A stretch of 64,000 nucleotides of DNA. Origin: Prototheca cutis. Taxonomy: Eukaryota; Chlorophyta; Trebouxiophyceae; Chlorellales; Chlorellaceae. Shown here one piece after another: positions 1 to 10,518 of the stretch (its first letter is position 1; every line of letters starts with the position of its first letter). The notes below the pieces were generated by a model, which did no database searches, was not told the DNA's origin, and worked only from the letters and a program-made list of their open reading frames with translations. The position numbers were made by a program, and so were the translations under genes. The stretch covers positions 639,171 to 703,170 of the forward strand of contig BCIH01000007.1 in NCBI GenBank assembly GCA_002897115.2. The letters are read 5' to 3'.

Positions 1-2
1 CC

Positions 3-1270
3 CCCGCACACATTGTTCGCAGCTTCCTGCTAATGGACCAATCAGTCATCGCTGGCGTGGGAAACATCTACAGGGCCGAAGTTTTATACAAGGCCGGCAT
101 CCACCCCGTACGATGCTGACGCCGCTGATTGATCGCAGTTGGTTTTGCCTGCTGGTTGCGCCCTCGACTCCCCTCCACCAAACAATAAACCCCACATTCG
201 TCCATATCTGAACAAACGAGCAGGAGCAGCCTGGTGACACACTGGACCGGCGGGCCTTTGACCGGGTGTGGCGGCACGCCGTGTCCCTGCTGCAGCGCGG
301 TTTTGTCACGGGATCCATTCTGACGGTGGACAAGGAGGAGGCCGCGATGCTGGGGCCAGCATGGCAGCGCCGGTATATCTACAACCAACCGGCCTGCGGG
401 CGCTGCGCGGCAGCGGCGCTCGCCTGGGACATCAATGCCCGAACGGTCTACGCCTGCCCCGCATGCCAGGCCCTGCAGCCGGGCACACGACTGGTTCCAG
501 CACGAGCGCAGGCCCTCGCCGCAGCCAAACCAGTCAAGGTAGGTCCTGTGCTCTTCTATTTGGTTGTGGTGGCGGTTTTAGAAGGAGCCATTTGACGACT
601 TGTCTGCCTACCAGTGGACACAATGCTTGGAAGTCAATGCTGGATGCTTGCTTCACAAGCTTTGTCCACATTCCCCCACTGGATCAAAGGTCTTTGTGAG
701 TCGGTGTGCACCTGATGATCCTGCAACGTCACCCGTGTCCAAGTTGACGATGGCCCAGCTGCGGGTGGCCCTGGAATGCCGAGGGGCCGCAGTCACGGGA
801 TCCAAGGCCATGCTGGTGAAACGGCTGGCGGAACTTGCCAGGGACAAATCTATGCCTGCAGTGCCAGTCAAGACCGAGCCGGACGAGCCACCGTCCAGCC
901 CAGCTCGGCCTTGGGTCAAACTCGAGGGTGGGGCACCTGCAACCCCGGACATGGCGCCGTCAGTGACGCCAGGGACGTGCCATCTGCTGGCCAGCCAAAC
1001 AGACACCGTTGCCTCTGCCGAGGTGAGGCGTAGAGGTGCAGGGAGCGTTCTTGTGATGCTGGCTGGATTTGATTTGGCATCACGCACAGGGTCTTGCGCC
1101 AAACACGACGTTCGCAGACTGCCCTTTTGGAAAAGCTCACGGCGGGGGAGGGACTGGACGTGGAGCATGTGGCGTTGCAGGATGACTCTGCCTGCGAGGC
1201 CCGGCGACGGCGGCGACGGGGCACGGACACCGCCAAACGTGCGCGGCGTTCACCAGGAGATTCATTTTGA
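3..1270 (+). CDS. Nei/Fpg-family DNA glycosylase with C-terminal SAP domain (5' partial)
   Basis: Exons 3-107, 224-538, 582-1022 and 1118-1270; the start lies before the window. Exon 1 carries the helix-2-turn-helix stretch of endonuclease VIII-type glycosylases ([19 protein letters not shown]). Exon 2 ends in the zinc finger, with CGRC and CPAC pairs about 20 residues apart. Family members excise oxidised bases and cut the abasic site (known for the family; the catalytic N-terminal proline is outside the window). Exon 3 adds a SAP motif, a DNA-binding helix pair starting near [17 protein letters not shown]. The last exon ends in Arg/Lys-rich runs that look like a nuclear localisation signal. 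The fusion is intron-spanning but in frame throughout. Part of exon 3 (about 620-720) reads poorly as protein and could hide another small intron. Confident on family, less on the exact middle. Confidence 0.82.
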
Positions 1271-2123
1271 CGGATTTGTTTATTACATGAACAGTAAGGA
1301 GTGTGGGNGCAGAGAAAGGAGCATCAAAGGGGGCTCACGGGTCGAGGAAACAAATACCTATGTTGGGGGGTCGGTGACGAGATCCAGAGGCTGTGCAGGT
1401 AATGGCACAGGCGTGAAGTGCATGAGCATTGGGGTGATGCCAGCCAGGGTGGCTCCGTGCTCGTGATGACTTTTCACAAACCCAACCGGATAAGGGGTGG
1501 GCGGCTGGAAAGGGAAGGGGATTAATAAGGGTGTGTGTGTAGAGAAGGGGTGGGGGCCATGCCCCATCATGCATACGGTCGTGGCAGCCCTCACATCACG
1601 TGGGTGGCAAGCACCCGGTCTCATATCTCAGACACCAGAGCCTCACGCCCAGATGGCTCGTGCGCACAGGGATCCAGTGTCTCCATACCGCTGCGGCAGC
1701 AGGGAGTTCAGTGTCTCCATGCCGCTGCGGCAGCAGGGACACCCCGCAGCGCAGCGGCAGAGGGACATTATTGGGGGGGCCGAATGCTTAGGGTTGGTAA
1801 TAGGCGTGGGGTTTGGCAAAACACGGATGCATAGGGGAAAGTCGAAGCAAGCCACGATTTCTGCGTCAGCAGATGACATGCAGATGCAAGTGAGCAATTG
1901 AAGCGGACATCCTTGGGACAAAGCACCGGGGCAGGGCCAGCGGAGGCATGTCGAAGTCGCCGGGGACAATCTGTGCTGGACAGATCAAGTTCAAAAGTGG
2001 TCGACTTGGTGTGGCGAAAGCGCCGGATCCGCTGCCTGACAAGGCACGTAGCGACAGTTTGGCTACAGCAAAGGAAACGCTGCACTGCCGCGTGCACGCG
2101 CCCCAGAGCGGGGTTTCTCATAC
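1271..2123. other. Intergenic region, convergent 3' ends
   Basis: Lies between the 3' end of the glycosylase and the 3' end of the bZIP gene. No reading frame here shows a recognisable domain. It holds a direct repeat (separate entry) and a T/G-rich stretch around 1500-1560. Probably two 3' untranslated regions and spacer. Confidence 0.6.
1676..1739. repeat. Tandem duplication, two 30-base copies, 34-base period
   Basis: Copies at 1676-1705 and 1710-1739 differ at one base (ataccg versus atgccg) and share the core ctgcggcagcaggga. A partial inverted echo (gcagcgcagcggcag) follows. No function is evident. Confidence 0.8.
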
Positions 2124-2750
2124 TCAGGTGCTTTCGCTGTCGGGAAGCTTGCGCTTGGCGCCGGCCACCCAGGCCTCACGCTCCTTCCGCAGCTGGGCCA
2201 CCTCCCCCCGCAGCTGTGCCAGCTCCGTCTCCAGGGAGTGGATGTACTGCGTCTTGCGCCGGCGACTCCGACGAGCGGCTTCGCGCCGCCGCTCCATGAT
2301 CTCCTCCACACGCCGGTCCTGGTCCTGAACCTGGACAGCCAGAATGGCAGGCGTTGGCGCCGACGCAGTGCTTGCCTGCAGACGGCAGAGGCGGGCAGGA
2401 GTCTGTTGATGAAGTCGTGGGAACAAGGAATGGAAGCACGGGCGATGGGAATGGTGCCCGGTGGCATGGGGTGAGGGCAGTCTTGCGCACGTCACCACTC
2501 GCTTGGGGACCCAAGAGTTGCAACAGCGGACCCCTATCACAACATCCTAAAGGGCCCAAGTCCCTGCAGCACCCAGCCACGCCTTGAAGGGACCGTCACC
2601 AAGGTACGACATCTGACGGCTATCAAGCATGGGGACCGACGTGACAGGGTTGGGCCTGTCCTCGGGCATGGGCAGGTTCGGGAGAACCTCCCTTGGTGCT
2701 GAAAATGCCGAACCGCCGGAACGCCTAAAGCCCATGCTCCCAGATGTCAT
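2124..2750 (-). CDS. bZIP transcription factor
   Basis: The last exon (about 2330 down to 2124) encodes a basic region followed by leucine heptads: RRREAARRSRRRKTQYIH, then L-x6 spacing through LETELAQLRGEVAQLRKE, ending in KLPDSEST. The basic region has R in the place of the family's invariant Asn (NxxAAxxSRxRK becomes RREAARRSRRRK), so DNA specificity may differ. An upstream open stretch beginning at the ATG at 2750 (MTSGSMGFRRSGGS...) is a plausible N-terminal exon, but I could not fix the introns between about 2600 and 2330. It sits tail to tail with the glycosylase gene. The bZIP call is secure; the gene model is not. Confidence 0.68.
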
Positions 2751-4347
2751 GGGACTCAGTGATGCCTGGCATGCAAAGAAGGGTGTCGGGCATGTGCCGC
2801 GGAGTGCGTGGGGTGGAATCCGGTGGTCACGCAAGGCTGCGTGCGCCTCCCAGCCTGCAGCACCTGGCTCACCGGGTGGGAAGACGTCCCCAGGCTGACC
2901 GGAGCGGCGCTCTGTCCAACTGACGTGAGCTGTTGCAGGATCTGAGAAACAGCCCACAAATCTGACACCGCGTTAGGCTTGTCCTTCATTTCTGCACAGT
3001 CGCCGGGGGAGGGCGCTTGTCAGCCATCTGGTGGAAACCAGCCCCAAGGGGCCCACCCGTCCGGCCGCGAACGTTATTCAGTCCGACTCCCAGGCCACTT
3101 TCGACATGAGCCCTGCAGAGAACAGCTGCAACACTCACGGCGAAGGGCATGAACAACGTTGTCGGCCGCAATGACAGTGTTTGAAGACATTCCCGACTCC
3201 TCGGGCTGATACCTGCAGTCTGGCCGGCTGTGCCCAAAGGCCACGTCAGTCATGGAACGACACTGGCAAAGAAAAATTACGGTACATAAAGCACAATTGA
3301 ATGCACGAGCGCTGTCCGGGCCCGTCTCACCTAACACGCCCTGGCAGGGGCGTTGGAGCGTTGTTGGGCGATCGTATTGCCCGCAGCTGTTCAAGGACGG
3401 GTGACGTTGGCGCCCTAGATCCGACGTGGTACGGAGCTAATGGTCACGGTCCGGTGAAGAGCGTTATCGAGAGGTCCGCCTTGTACATTTTTGTTCCATG
3501 AACATTTCGGATTGCGCTTGCGTTCAGCCAGCGGCATTTCACCGCCGGTTTCTGGGCCGCGTGACTGGAGTGGACCGGGGGAACGAGTTATCGCCGGGTG
3601 TCGCGGGGTGGGGGTTGCTTTGCTGGGACGGGCCCGTCTGCCTGTGCCCAAAGGCAGGTCCTTGGAAGGCATTTTCTGCGCCACCGCATCGCCATTATTC
3701 TGTTCTAATAAATTTGCACTCTGAATGGATCCAATTCTTACCATGCAGGAACAGCGTACGGTGCGACTGGCTTGTGAGATTCCACGGACGGGGCCCACGC
3801 CCGAGGCGTGACGATGCATGCCGGGTTGTCCGGCCACGCCGTCCTGGGCAACGTCGACGGTCGCGCACTGCACGGCGGCCCGGACGAGATACAAGATGAA
3901 TTGTTGTGGAGCATCTTTATCCTTGACGGACCGATTGACGCGTCGAACTTGGCTAAACTTCATGGACCGGACAGACCAACCTTTGGCCGGAGGCACACAG
4001 GGGTGGCGTGAGCGGCACAAAACGGCGAGCTCCTGCGCTTGAGATCGCCCTCAATGATGGGACTCCGGGCACGCGCGCATGGACAATGACGCCCGCAATC
4101 AACCCAGAGAACCCATCATGAAGTCGTCCCAAGGTCGGGAAATATCTCATACACGCGCGTATGAAGCGGTCTGGGTCAAACGGCCCCCCGACCGGGAGAC
4201 GAATGCGCCGCCATTCCTGCACGCAGCATTCCTGGTACAAAACCCCCTCGCCTCGCACAATAATGCAACGAGGATTTACAACATGAAAATCGCAAGTTGA
4301 ACGTGCAAGCTCGGAAGTCTGGATTCTTCGATGGACAGCCGCCTTAC
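2751..4347. other. Gene-poor stretch of about 1.6 kb
   Basis: Several open frames of 60-200 codons cross here on both strands, the longest on the minus strand at 3415-4020. None shows a domain, biased low-complexity composition or convincing splice pattern. It may hold the bZIP promoter and 5' exons or a lineage-specific gene that I cannot recognise. Confidence 0.4.
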
Positions 4348-5465
4348 TCATCCGGCGAGCTTGGCAGGGAGAAAAAGGCTCCAACGACCTTCCTCCCCTC
4401 CTGATTTAGAATGTTGAACGTGGATACCGCCATTCCCTGCGAAACAACACTTTTCTTGTCCGTTCACGCTGTTCATGCAGGGTGGGCAGTCGCAGGGCAA
4501 TGACGTCCTCGGGTGGTCCGCCAGATATTCCCGAACCCCCACTCTCCGCACCGTGGGGGAAGCATCCAATGTCATGTGTTTCTTGGCCAGGATGTCCACC
4601 ACATGCCTCGGCGGCGGCAGCGTCGTCTCCCCCACGCCCAGAACCAACAGGTCTGACAGTTGTTGTTCAGGGTTGGTTTGAGAGCCGTCAGCATGAACAG
4701 GACCTGTTTCTTCTGAATGCAGCACCCACCTCTTGCAACCAGTGAGCTCCACAGTACGGGCGCAGCATGGCATGCCACAGGGAGCGGGGNGAGCGTGTGC
4801 TGGCCATGCACTGCACCAAGGCCATCGGGTTTCTGGGCCAACCCCCCTGCTGCATGTGCTCGTTCGACCGCTGCATGTGCACGCCCGCACCCTGCTCACC
4901 TGGCGCGGGCTTGATGAGGTCCAGAATGGCGAGGCTCTCCTCGGTGATGTCCTCCACAGATCGGACACTCCACGAGGTCAGCAGGCCGCCCGAGGCCAGC
5001 ACGTTGCCACGCACCTCGTTCTCTCCGACAAGAAACCCGCCGGGAACGCACCTGTCAATCAATCGGCATGGGTGATTTTGTTGGAGGGAAGCTGGGCTCG
5101 GCAGCTGACATGGGGAGCTGGGCGCCCGGCACAGCTCGCTCAAGCAGGGCCCTGGCATCTGGAGCCAATTGCTGTCATTATCAAACTCTCACCCCGCGAC
5201 TCACTGCCCCACCGCAACCCACAGTGCCCCTCGCCAGTGAAATTTACCCATCGATGCGGACCAGGCCCACGTCCTGCCTGATGACGTCAAACTCCTCTGC
5301 CACCGTGGCCAGGTGTCTGCAGGGTGGGACGGCGCTGCGCCACCATGACACACTGCAGCTGAACTGCAGCTGCCCTGCCGTGGGCCACCAGCTGGTCCCC
5401 GCGGGGACCAAGGAGCAGCTCGGCGGGGCCAAGGCCCGCACGCAGCGCCCCGCAATGATCTGCAT
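4348..5465 (-). CDS. NDUFAF3: NDUFAF3/Mth938-type complex I assembly factor
   Basis: Exons 5248-5465, 4900-5051 and 4348-4652; splice phases close. Translation starts at the ATG at 5465 and opens with an Arg/Ser-rich presequence (MQIIAGRCVRALAPP...) suited to mitochondrial import. The Mth938 (DUF498) core follows: FDVIRQDVGLVRIDG, the VRGNVLASGG turn, VEDITEESLAILDLIKPAPD and the strand LLVLGVGETTLPPPR. In the family this fold scaffolds complex I assembly in the mitochondrial matrix. The C-terminus in this frame lacks the usual ...R.VAAALLP ending. Reading with a one-base shift near 4525-4535 gives EDVIALRLP and a stop at 4406, which fits the family better, so an indel in the assembly is likely. 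An N falls in the last intron. Confidence 0.75.
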
Positions 5466-5808
5466 GCCGGGGGCAATGCCGGCCCTCACTCCATTGGCGA
5501 AAAAGAAAATAATGGGTACTGTCTGTGCGAATGCGCTCGTTCTGGGAACAAGAACCCCATGGCTTGCATGGAATTTTCCGCAGAAGACCCAGTGCGCCTG
5601 GCACGGCGATCCAGACGGAGCAAAAATATTTTTAGAGATGGCACGCCCACAGCATTTCCCGGCGAGTCACATTGATCGGGCCCCAGAACTGGCATGATCC
5701 CAATCACATGATACATACAATTCTCAACGGATTTCAAAACCATAGTTGATGGCTCCGTGAGGCGAGCTTGGGCTTGCGCTCAGCAGCGCTCGGGGGGCCT
5801 GCGCAGCC
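5466..5808. other. Divergent promoter region
   Basis: Lies between the NDUFAF3-like and SecY genes, which point away from each other, so it must hold both promoters. I see no specific motif. Confidence 0.5.
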
Positions 5809-8464
5809 ATGGGTCTGCGAGGACCTGGATCGGGGTTCAGGGCAAATGTCAGGCCCGGCGCCTGGGCTCCCCCTGCTCCCAAGCGCGGAACGCACTACAC
5901 CCGCTTCCTTGAGAGGGGGACATGCGCGCCTTGCAGACCCCTATGGCCTCAGAGGATTGCCCGCTTGCAGCAGCGCCCAGCTCTGCGGGCCTGCAGGGCA
6001 GGCGCACGGCCCACCGCCCCCGACGGGGAAGTGCCGGCTGATTGGGGCGCACTCTCTCGCCAGGAAGCAGCCGCTGTCTCGGCGCCTGGACAGGGCCTGC
6101 TGGCCGCGCTGCGACGGGTGTCGCCGGTGCTTGGCAGCCGTGAGTTTTACACCAAGCTCGGGACAACGCTGGCGGCCGTCGCTCTCTACCGCCTTGGCAG
6201 CCGGATCCCCATCCCAGGTGTGTGTGCGTTGAGATGCATGCCCTTGTTGTCTGTGTGGGTGGGTGGGGGTTTGAGTTGATTATGCCGTGATGGTGGTGGC
6301 ACGCCGTGGTAGGAAGCACGCGAGTGGGTGGGTGGGGACTTGTTGCGCTGGAATGAGCCGTCGTCATTCATTCCTGATGCGCTTGCCTCGTCGCCAACCT
6401 TGCGACCCATGCGTGGTGCTTGCAGGGACGGGGGGCATCACAGCTCTGTCCGGATCTGACAGCACTGCAGCACGGTTTGCCGAGCTGATGGGCAGTGACC
6501 TTCCAACCAACTTTTTCCTGCTCAGGTCTCGGGGTTCACATTTGGTACTCGTGGGGCAGGGTGGGGCTGGGAATGAGAACTGGCATTGCGTTCGATCGCA
6601 CTTCTGTTTACTGCATTGACCCACGAATCTGGGGCCCCTCCCCCCCGCCAAGAAACGAAAACGATTTCCCTGTGCATCCAGCGTCGGTCCCCTGATGAAT
6701 GCGCACCTGGTCATGGGAGCGCTGCAGCTCTGGCCCCCCGCCCGGCAACACTTTGCACTGCTGCATCAGCAAGGCCAAGAGCACGTCCTGAAAAACTATG
6801 TCAATGTATTGTTTGGCGTGTCAGCCATCGTACAGGTTTGTGAGAAGCAGGGATGGAGGCTTTGTGTTCCTGGCAAGCTCTGATGGGGAAACACCCACGA
6901 GCCGTGGCCGGTGGCAGGTCGTCTGTCGATACTACTTTGCTGTCGCTCGCACACACNCTCACAAAATACTGCTCCCTTGTGCATCCGTCAGCAACTCTGC
7001 CATTGNAACCGTCACCCAACGCCATCATCGCGTCTCAAACATCACAGGCGTTCCTGCAGGCCCGTGCGTTTGCAGCAGCAGCACCGGCCGGGGCGGCACT
7101 GGGGTCGTGGGCAGGCCTCGCGCTCAGCACGGCCTGCCTGGTCGCCGGGTCCACGGCCTGCAAGTGGCTGTGCGAGGCCGTGGACAAGCACGGCCTTGGA
7201 GACGGTCTGGGTCTGTTTATCGCCACGGGCACCGCGCTGGGGTTTGCCCGGTGGGGGGCACTGGCGTCGAACATCCTTCGCTCGCGGCCGCCGGCGCCGG
7301 CGGCCGCTGGTCTGGCTGCAGGGCTCGTCGCCGTGGCTGTCGCGACAGTAGTGTTTGTGCAGGGTCAGGAGCTCCGTCTCCCACTGGCGTACCATCGAGC
7401 CAGAGGGCCTCTGACCATGGTGTGAATGATTGTTGGGNCCACAGGGAAGAGGAGTTGTTTTCTTTGTCCGCCGGGTCCCTTTTTCTTGGTTATTGATGGG
7501 CTGTCATGTGGACGGCAAGGCCTCTTTGTTTGTTGCGGTGCGGGTGCATTTGTCGCATATTTCTGCACAAAGCCTACACAGTTTGCAGTCGTGTGTCCAC
7601 ACTCTGTCACCCTAAAACCTTGTTATCCACAGGGCGGGCGGCGGGCGAGGACGGCGGGCCTGCCTGCGATGCGGGCACTGGCTCGTCGGCGAGAGGCCCG
7701 CAGCAGCGCTGACGGCACCGGTGAGCCCGAAACTGGCGTCAAGACCGAGTGCGCGGCGGTGGCCGCGGAGCGCCACGCTTTCTTCCCCATCTCGTTGTGC
7801 CCACAGGGCACCCGAACGCTGCTGTTTGTCAACTTTTGGGTGTCCATGTTCTCCCTCCCACTAAAGTACCTGGGCCTGGGAGGCCTGTTTGATCGGCCGG
7901 CTGCCTACGCGGCACTCATCTTCCTGGTCGAAGCGCCCAACATCGGCGACACCTCCTGTGAACTGGCGAACTACCTCGCCATGGTGCGGTGGTAGTTTTG
8001 GTGATGGGGAAGAAGGAGGGGGCTGGACATGGACGTCACTGTTGGCACCTTTGAAGCGACATGACCCGGCCCCAACGGTACAGTGCTGTTCCAGCTCATA
8101 CACACACCCCATTGCACACACAAGCAAGCAAACAACCCCTCCAACAATCTCGCAGGGTGATGCGGGGCTGGCTGGCGTGAGCCCCGGTGCGCCAACGGCC
8201 AAGGTGTTTGGCCGCGTGCAGCAGCAGCTGCGGCTGTTGAACGCCGGCTTCCTGGCGGTGTCCTGGCTGACCACGGGCCTGGTGGATGCGGGTGTCGCTG
8301 CACTGATAGGCGTGCCGGCCGCCTGCCTGCAGGTCCTGCTTCTGGCCAGCATCTTCATGGGACTCAGGCGTCAGCTGGCGGCGTTGGCGACCTTTCCAAG
8401 GCTGGACGCGGAAATGGAGCGCGAACGGCGTCTGCTTCCAGGCCATGCCCGCGCGGGCGCATGA
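5809..8464 (+). CDS. SECY: Nuclear-encoded plastid SecY translocase subunit
   Basis: Exons 5809-6217, 6426-6525, 6682-6835, 7048-7419, 7633-7983 and 8156-8464 give 564 residues. The first ~110 residues are Arg/Ala/Pro-rich and resemble a plastid transit peptide. After them comes the SecY TM1 signature TLAAVALYRLGSRIPIPG, the plug region, GPLMNAHLVMGALQL, and the TM4 pattern CEAVDKHGLGDGLGLFIATG. Later segments include SLPLKYLGLGG and a last-helix region before a charged tail. SecY forms the protein channel of the thylakoid or inner-envelope Sec system. The sequence is quite diverged (the usual PYINASI is PLMNAHL), so it could be the second plastid form, SCY2. A low-complexity acidic/basic loop (about 7650-7790) is inserted before TM7-8. 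Confidence 0.85.
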
Positions 8465-8729
8465 TCGATCAATGAGGCGCTGCAAGAGCAACAGAGCGGT
8501 GGCAGAGACGGCAGCCCTGCCTGATCGGTGCTTGGCCAGATGCACGACAGCCATCGCTCATGAGTTGGCAAAGTCCATTTCTGTCTGCAATTTCATTCAT
8601 TGTATACCACCTCTGTTTCCTTGCCATGAGCCAGCAGTGTGCCATTGCACTGGGGTGACCGGATCCTCGCAGACAACAAAGACTTGCAGACCGCGCTCGG
8701 CAGAACGTCCATGCACCACACGTAGCAGG
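8465..8729. other. Intergenic, convergent 3' 3'
   Basis: Short spacer between the SecY stop and the stop of the minus-strand gene. Nothing recognised. Confidence 0.5.
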
Positions 8730-9937
8730 TCAGAACGTGACGACCTTGGGTGCCTTCTTCTTGCTGCCCTTTTTTGCCTTGGACTGGGCCTTGGCCTCGG
8801 CCTCGGCCGCATCGTCGCCGGCCTCACCACCAGCCACCCAGTCGTCGTCCAGTGAATCCCCGCTCGTATGGGCCTTCTTGGGTGCCTTGGGTGCTGGGGT
8901 TGCCTTGGTGCCCTCCGCCCTTGGAGGACGTTGCTCCTGCTGCTGCTTGGACTGCTGCTTCTGCTCCGGCTGCCGGGGCTGCTCGGCTGGCGCCAGGTCC
9001 TCGCCAGCTTCACGCAGCTTCTCGACAACTGCCGTGACCAGGGCGGGGCCCACGGCGTGCGTGCTGCGCGCAGCCACTTCCCCAGCCGCCGCCGCCTCGG
9101 CGAGAACAGCCGTCCTACTAGAAGCCTCCCGAGGGCCCACCTCCACCCGCAGCCAGACCCCCTTTTCCTCCCTGAAACCATCGAGTGTCATTTGGCAGGA
9201 GCCGTTCAGACAGGGTGATGCTTGCGGGCGGGCGGATGACAAGGCCCAGCACATCCTGTTCTTTCCTAATTCCCCCTCAAAGGCCGGTTTGCCTGAGTCC
9301 CCCCTTGGCAACTGGACAGGTATCGCTTCCGGCGGCTGATGCTCCGTAGGCCCCAACCCCACCCGCACCTAACCAGGGCCACCCCCCCTCACCAGTTGCG
9401 ATATTTCTGTCCCGGTGTTAGCTCGTTGGTTGTGTCACTGTCACAGGCGACGCCCTCCTTGCGCAGATCCGAGACAACCTCCTCGGCAAGGTCAAAGATG
9501 AGTTGCTGCTCCCCATGCTTCTGCTTCCAAAACACAGGAATCACAATAACCTGCATGTTTTTTTTATTTATTTATTTTTTTTTTTTTTGGGGGGGGGGGG
9601 GATGGGTGTGGAAAGAGATGGTGGAGGCTGAACGATGTGATTCAGAACAGCAAGCCTCTGCACCAGCGGACATCTTTGCCCCTCTACAACACCCATGCCC
9701 ATCACCATCGATTCCCAGCCCCGCCCGTACCTGGACCGGTCTCTTGGGTTTGTGTGACTTGCGCCTGGCACNCTTGGGGTTATATGTTTTTCCCTCTGCC
9801 TGCAGCTTGCGTGCAAGCTGCTGCCGCTCACGCTGGGCCCTGCGCCGCGCAGCTTCCTCTGGTGGAAGCGTTGACAGATCCGTGGGGCCCCTTCGCCTGA
9901 AGGGCATGTTCAGGAAATGCGCGTGTTGGAATGACAT
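8730..9937 (-). CDS. Stand-alone class II aaRS anticodon-binding domain protein
   Basis: Exons 9731-9937, 9393-9550 and 8730-9171; phases close and the product is 268 residues. After a basic N-terminus (residues 1-69, Arg/Lys-rich) comes one domain matching the C-terminal anticodon-binding fold of prolyl-tRNA synthetase: VIVIPVFWKQ, LAEEVVSDLRKEGVACDSD, LTPGQKYRNWEEKGVWLRVE with VGPRE following, then ..TAVLAEA and VTAVVEKLRE. In ProRS this fold recognises the tRNA anticodon. No catalytic motifs 1-3 are present in or around the gene. The tail (from about residue 175) is Gln/Lys/Pro/Ala-rich, ends SKKKAPKVVTF and may bind RNA. An N at 9771 hides one residue. The fold is a confident call by pattern; the role is unknown. 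Confidence 0.72.
9558..9601. repeat. T-run followed by G-run in an intron
   Basis: A compound homopolymer: a T-rich tract, then 13 G, inside the first intron of the anticodon-binding-domain gene (antisense to it). Similar T-then-G compounds occur at 12609-12638 and, as C/A or reversed, at 42829-42846 and 45621-45638. Confidence 0.8.
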
Positions 9938-10518
9938 GGACCGGGAGGAAGCACGCCCTTGGCGAGAGGCTTGTGTGCTGCAGATCGCTGTCCCGGAACC
10001 CAGGCTTCACTGCACAGCCGCCCCTGAATGAATGCATGCAGGCACCCATGCTTGCCTCTTCCGCCTGTGGCCGTCGCCAACTGGTGGGCGCTGCTCTGCC
10101 TCCGCTGCGGTATTGCATACATATATGAATATGGATTTGAGCCATTTTTGCCACGTGACTGCAAGGTCTTGAAGAAATGTGTGTCCCCCAGGCGTCTTCC
10201 GCACCTGCCATTCCGACGGCACGTCGTCACCCAACAACAGCAATCCGCCAAGGTGGAATTGCAAATATGCGGTATGTTTTATTCTATAAATTATATGCCA
10301 ATGTGAGTTTCGTGTCTGGAGCAGCGGTCGAGAGTGCTGCCAGCGACAGTGCTCCAGATCCGGCGCAGAAGAGGTGCATAGCACCCATGCCGACGATCGG
10401 TTTGCTTCCGGAAATCGTTTGCGGTTCGCTCGTTCTCCTCGCAGGCAGTCGAAATCCTGCACGAAATGCCCCCATCTCGTTCAATGCATTCCAGTTGATA
10501 CAAGAACTGAGCGGGGAC
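9938..10518. other. Divergent promoter and 5' region
   Basis: Lies between the minus-strand gene starting at 9937 and the K+ channel. It is AT-richer than the exons. The frame of the first channel exon stays open upstream to about 10177, so extra N-terminal coding sequence or an earlier start (for example the ATG at 10388) is possible. Confidence 0.45.

Noticed and set aside
3415..4020. 201-codon minus-strand frame in a gene-poor region
   Set aside because: No domain, no relatives that I can recognise, and overlaps other random frames; not enough support to call a gene.
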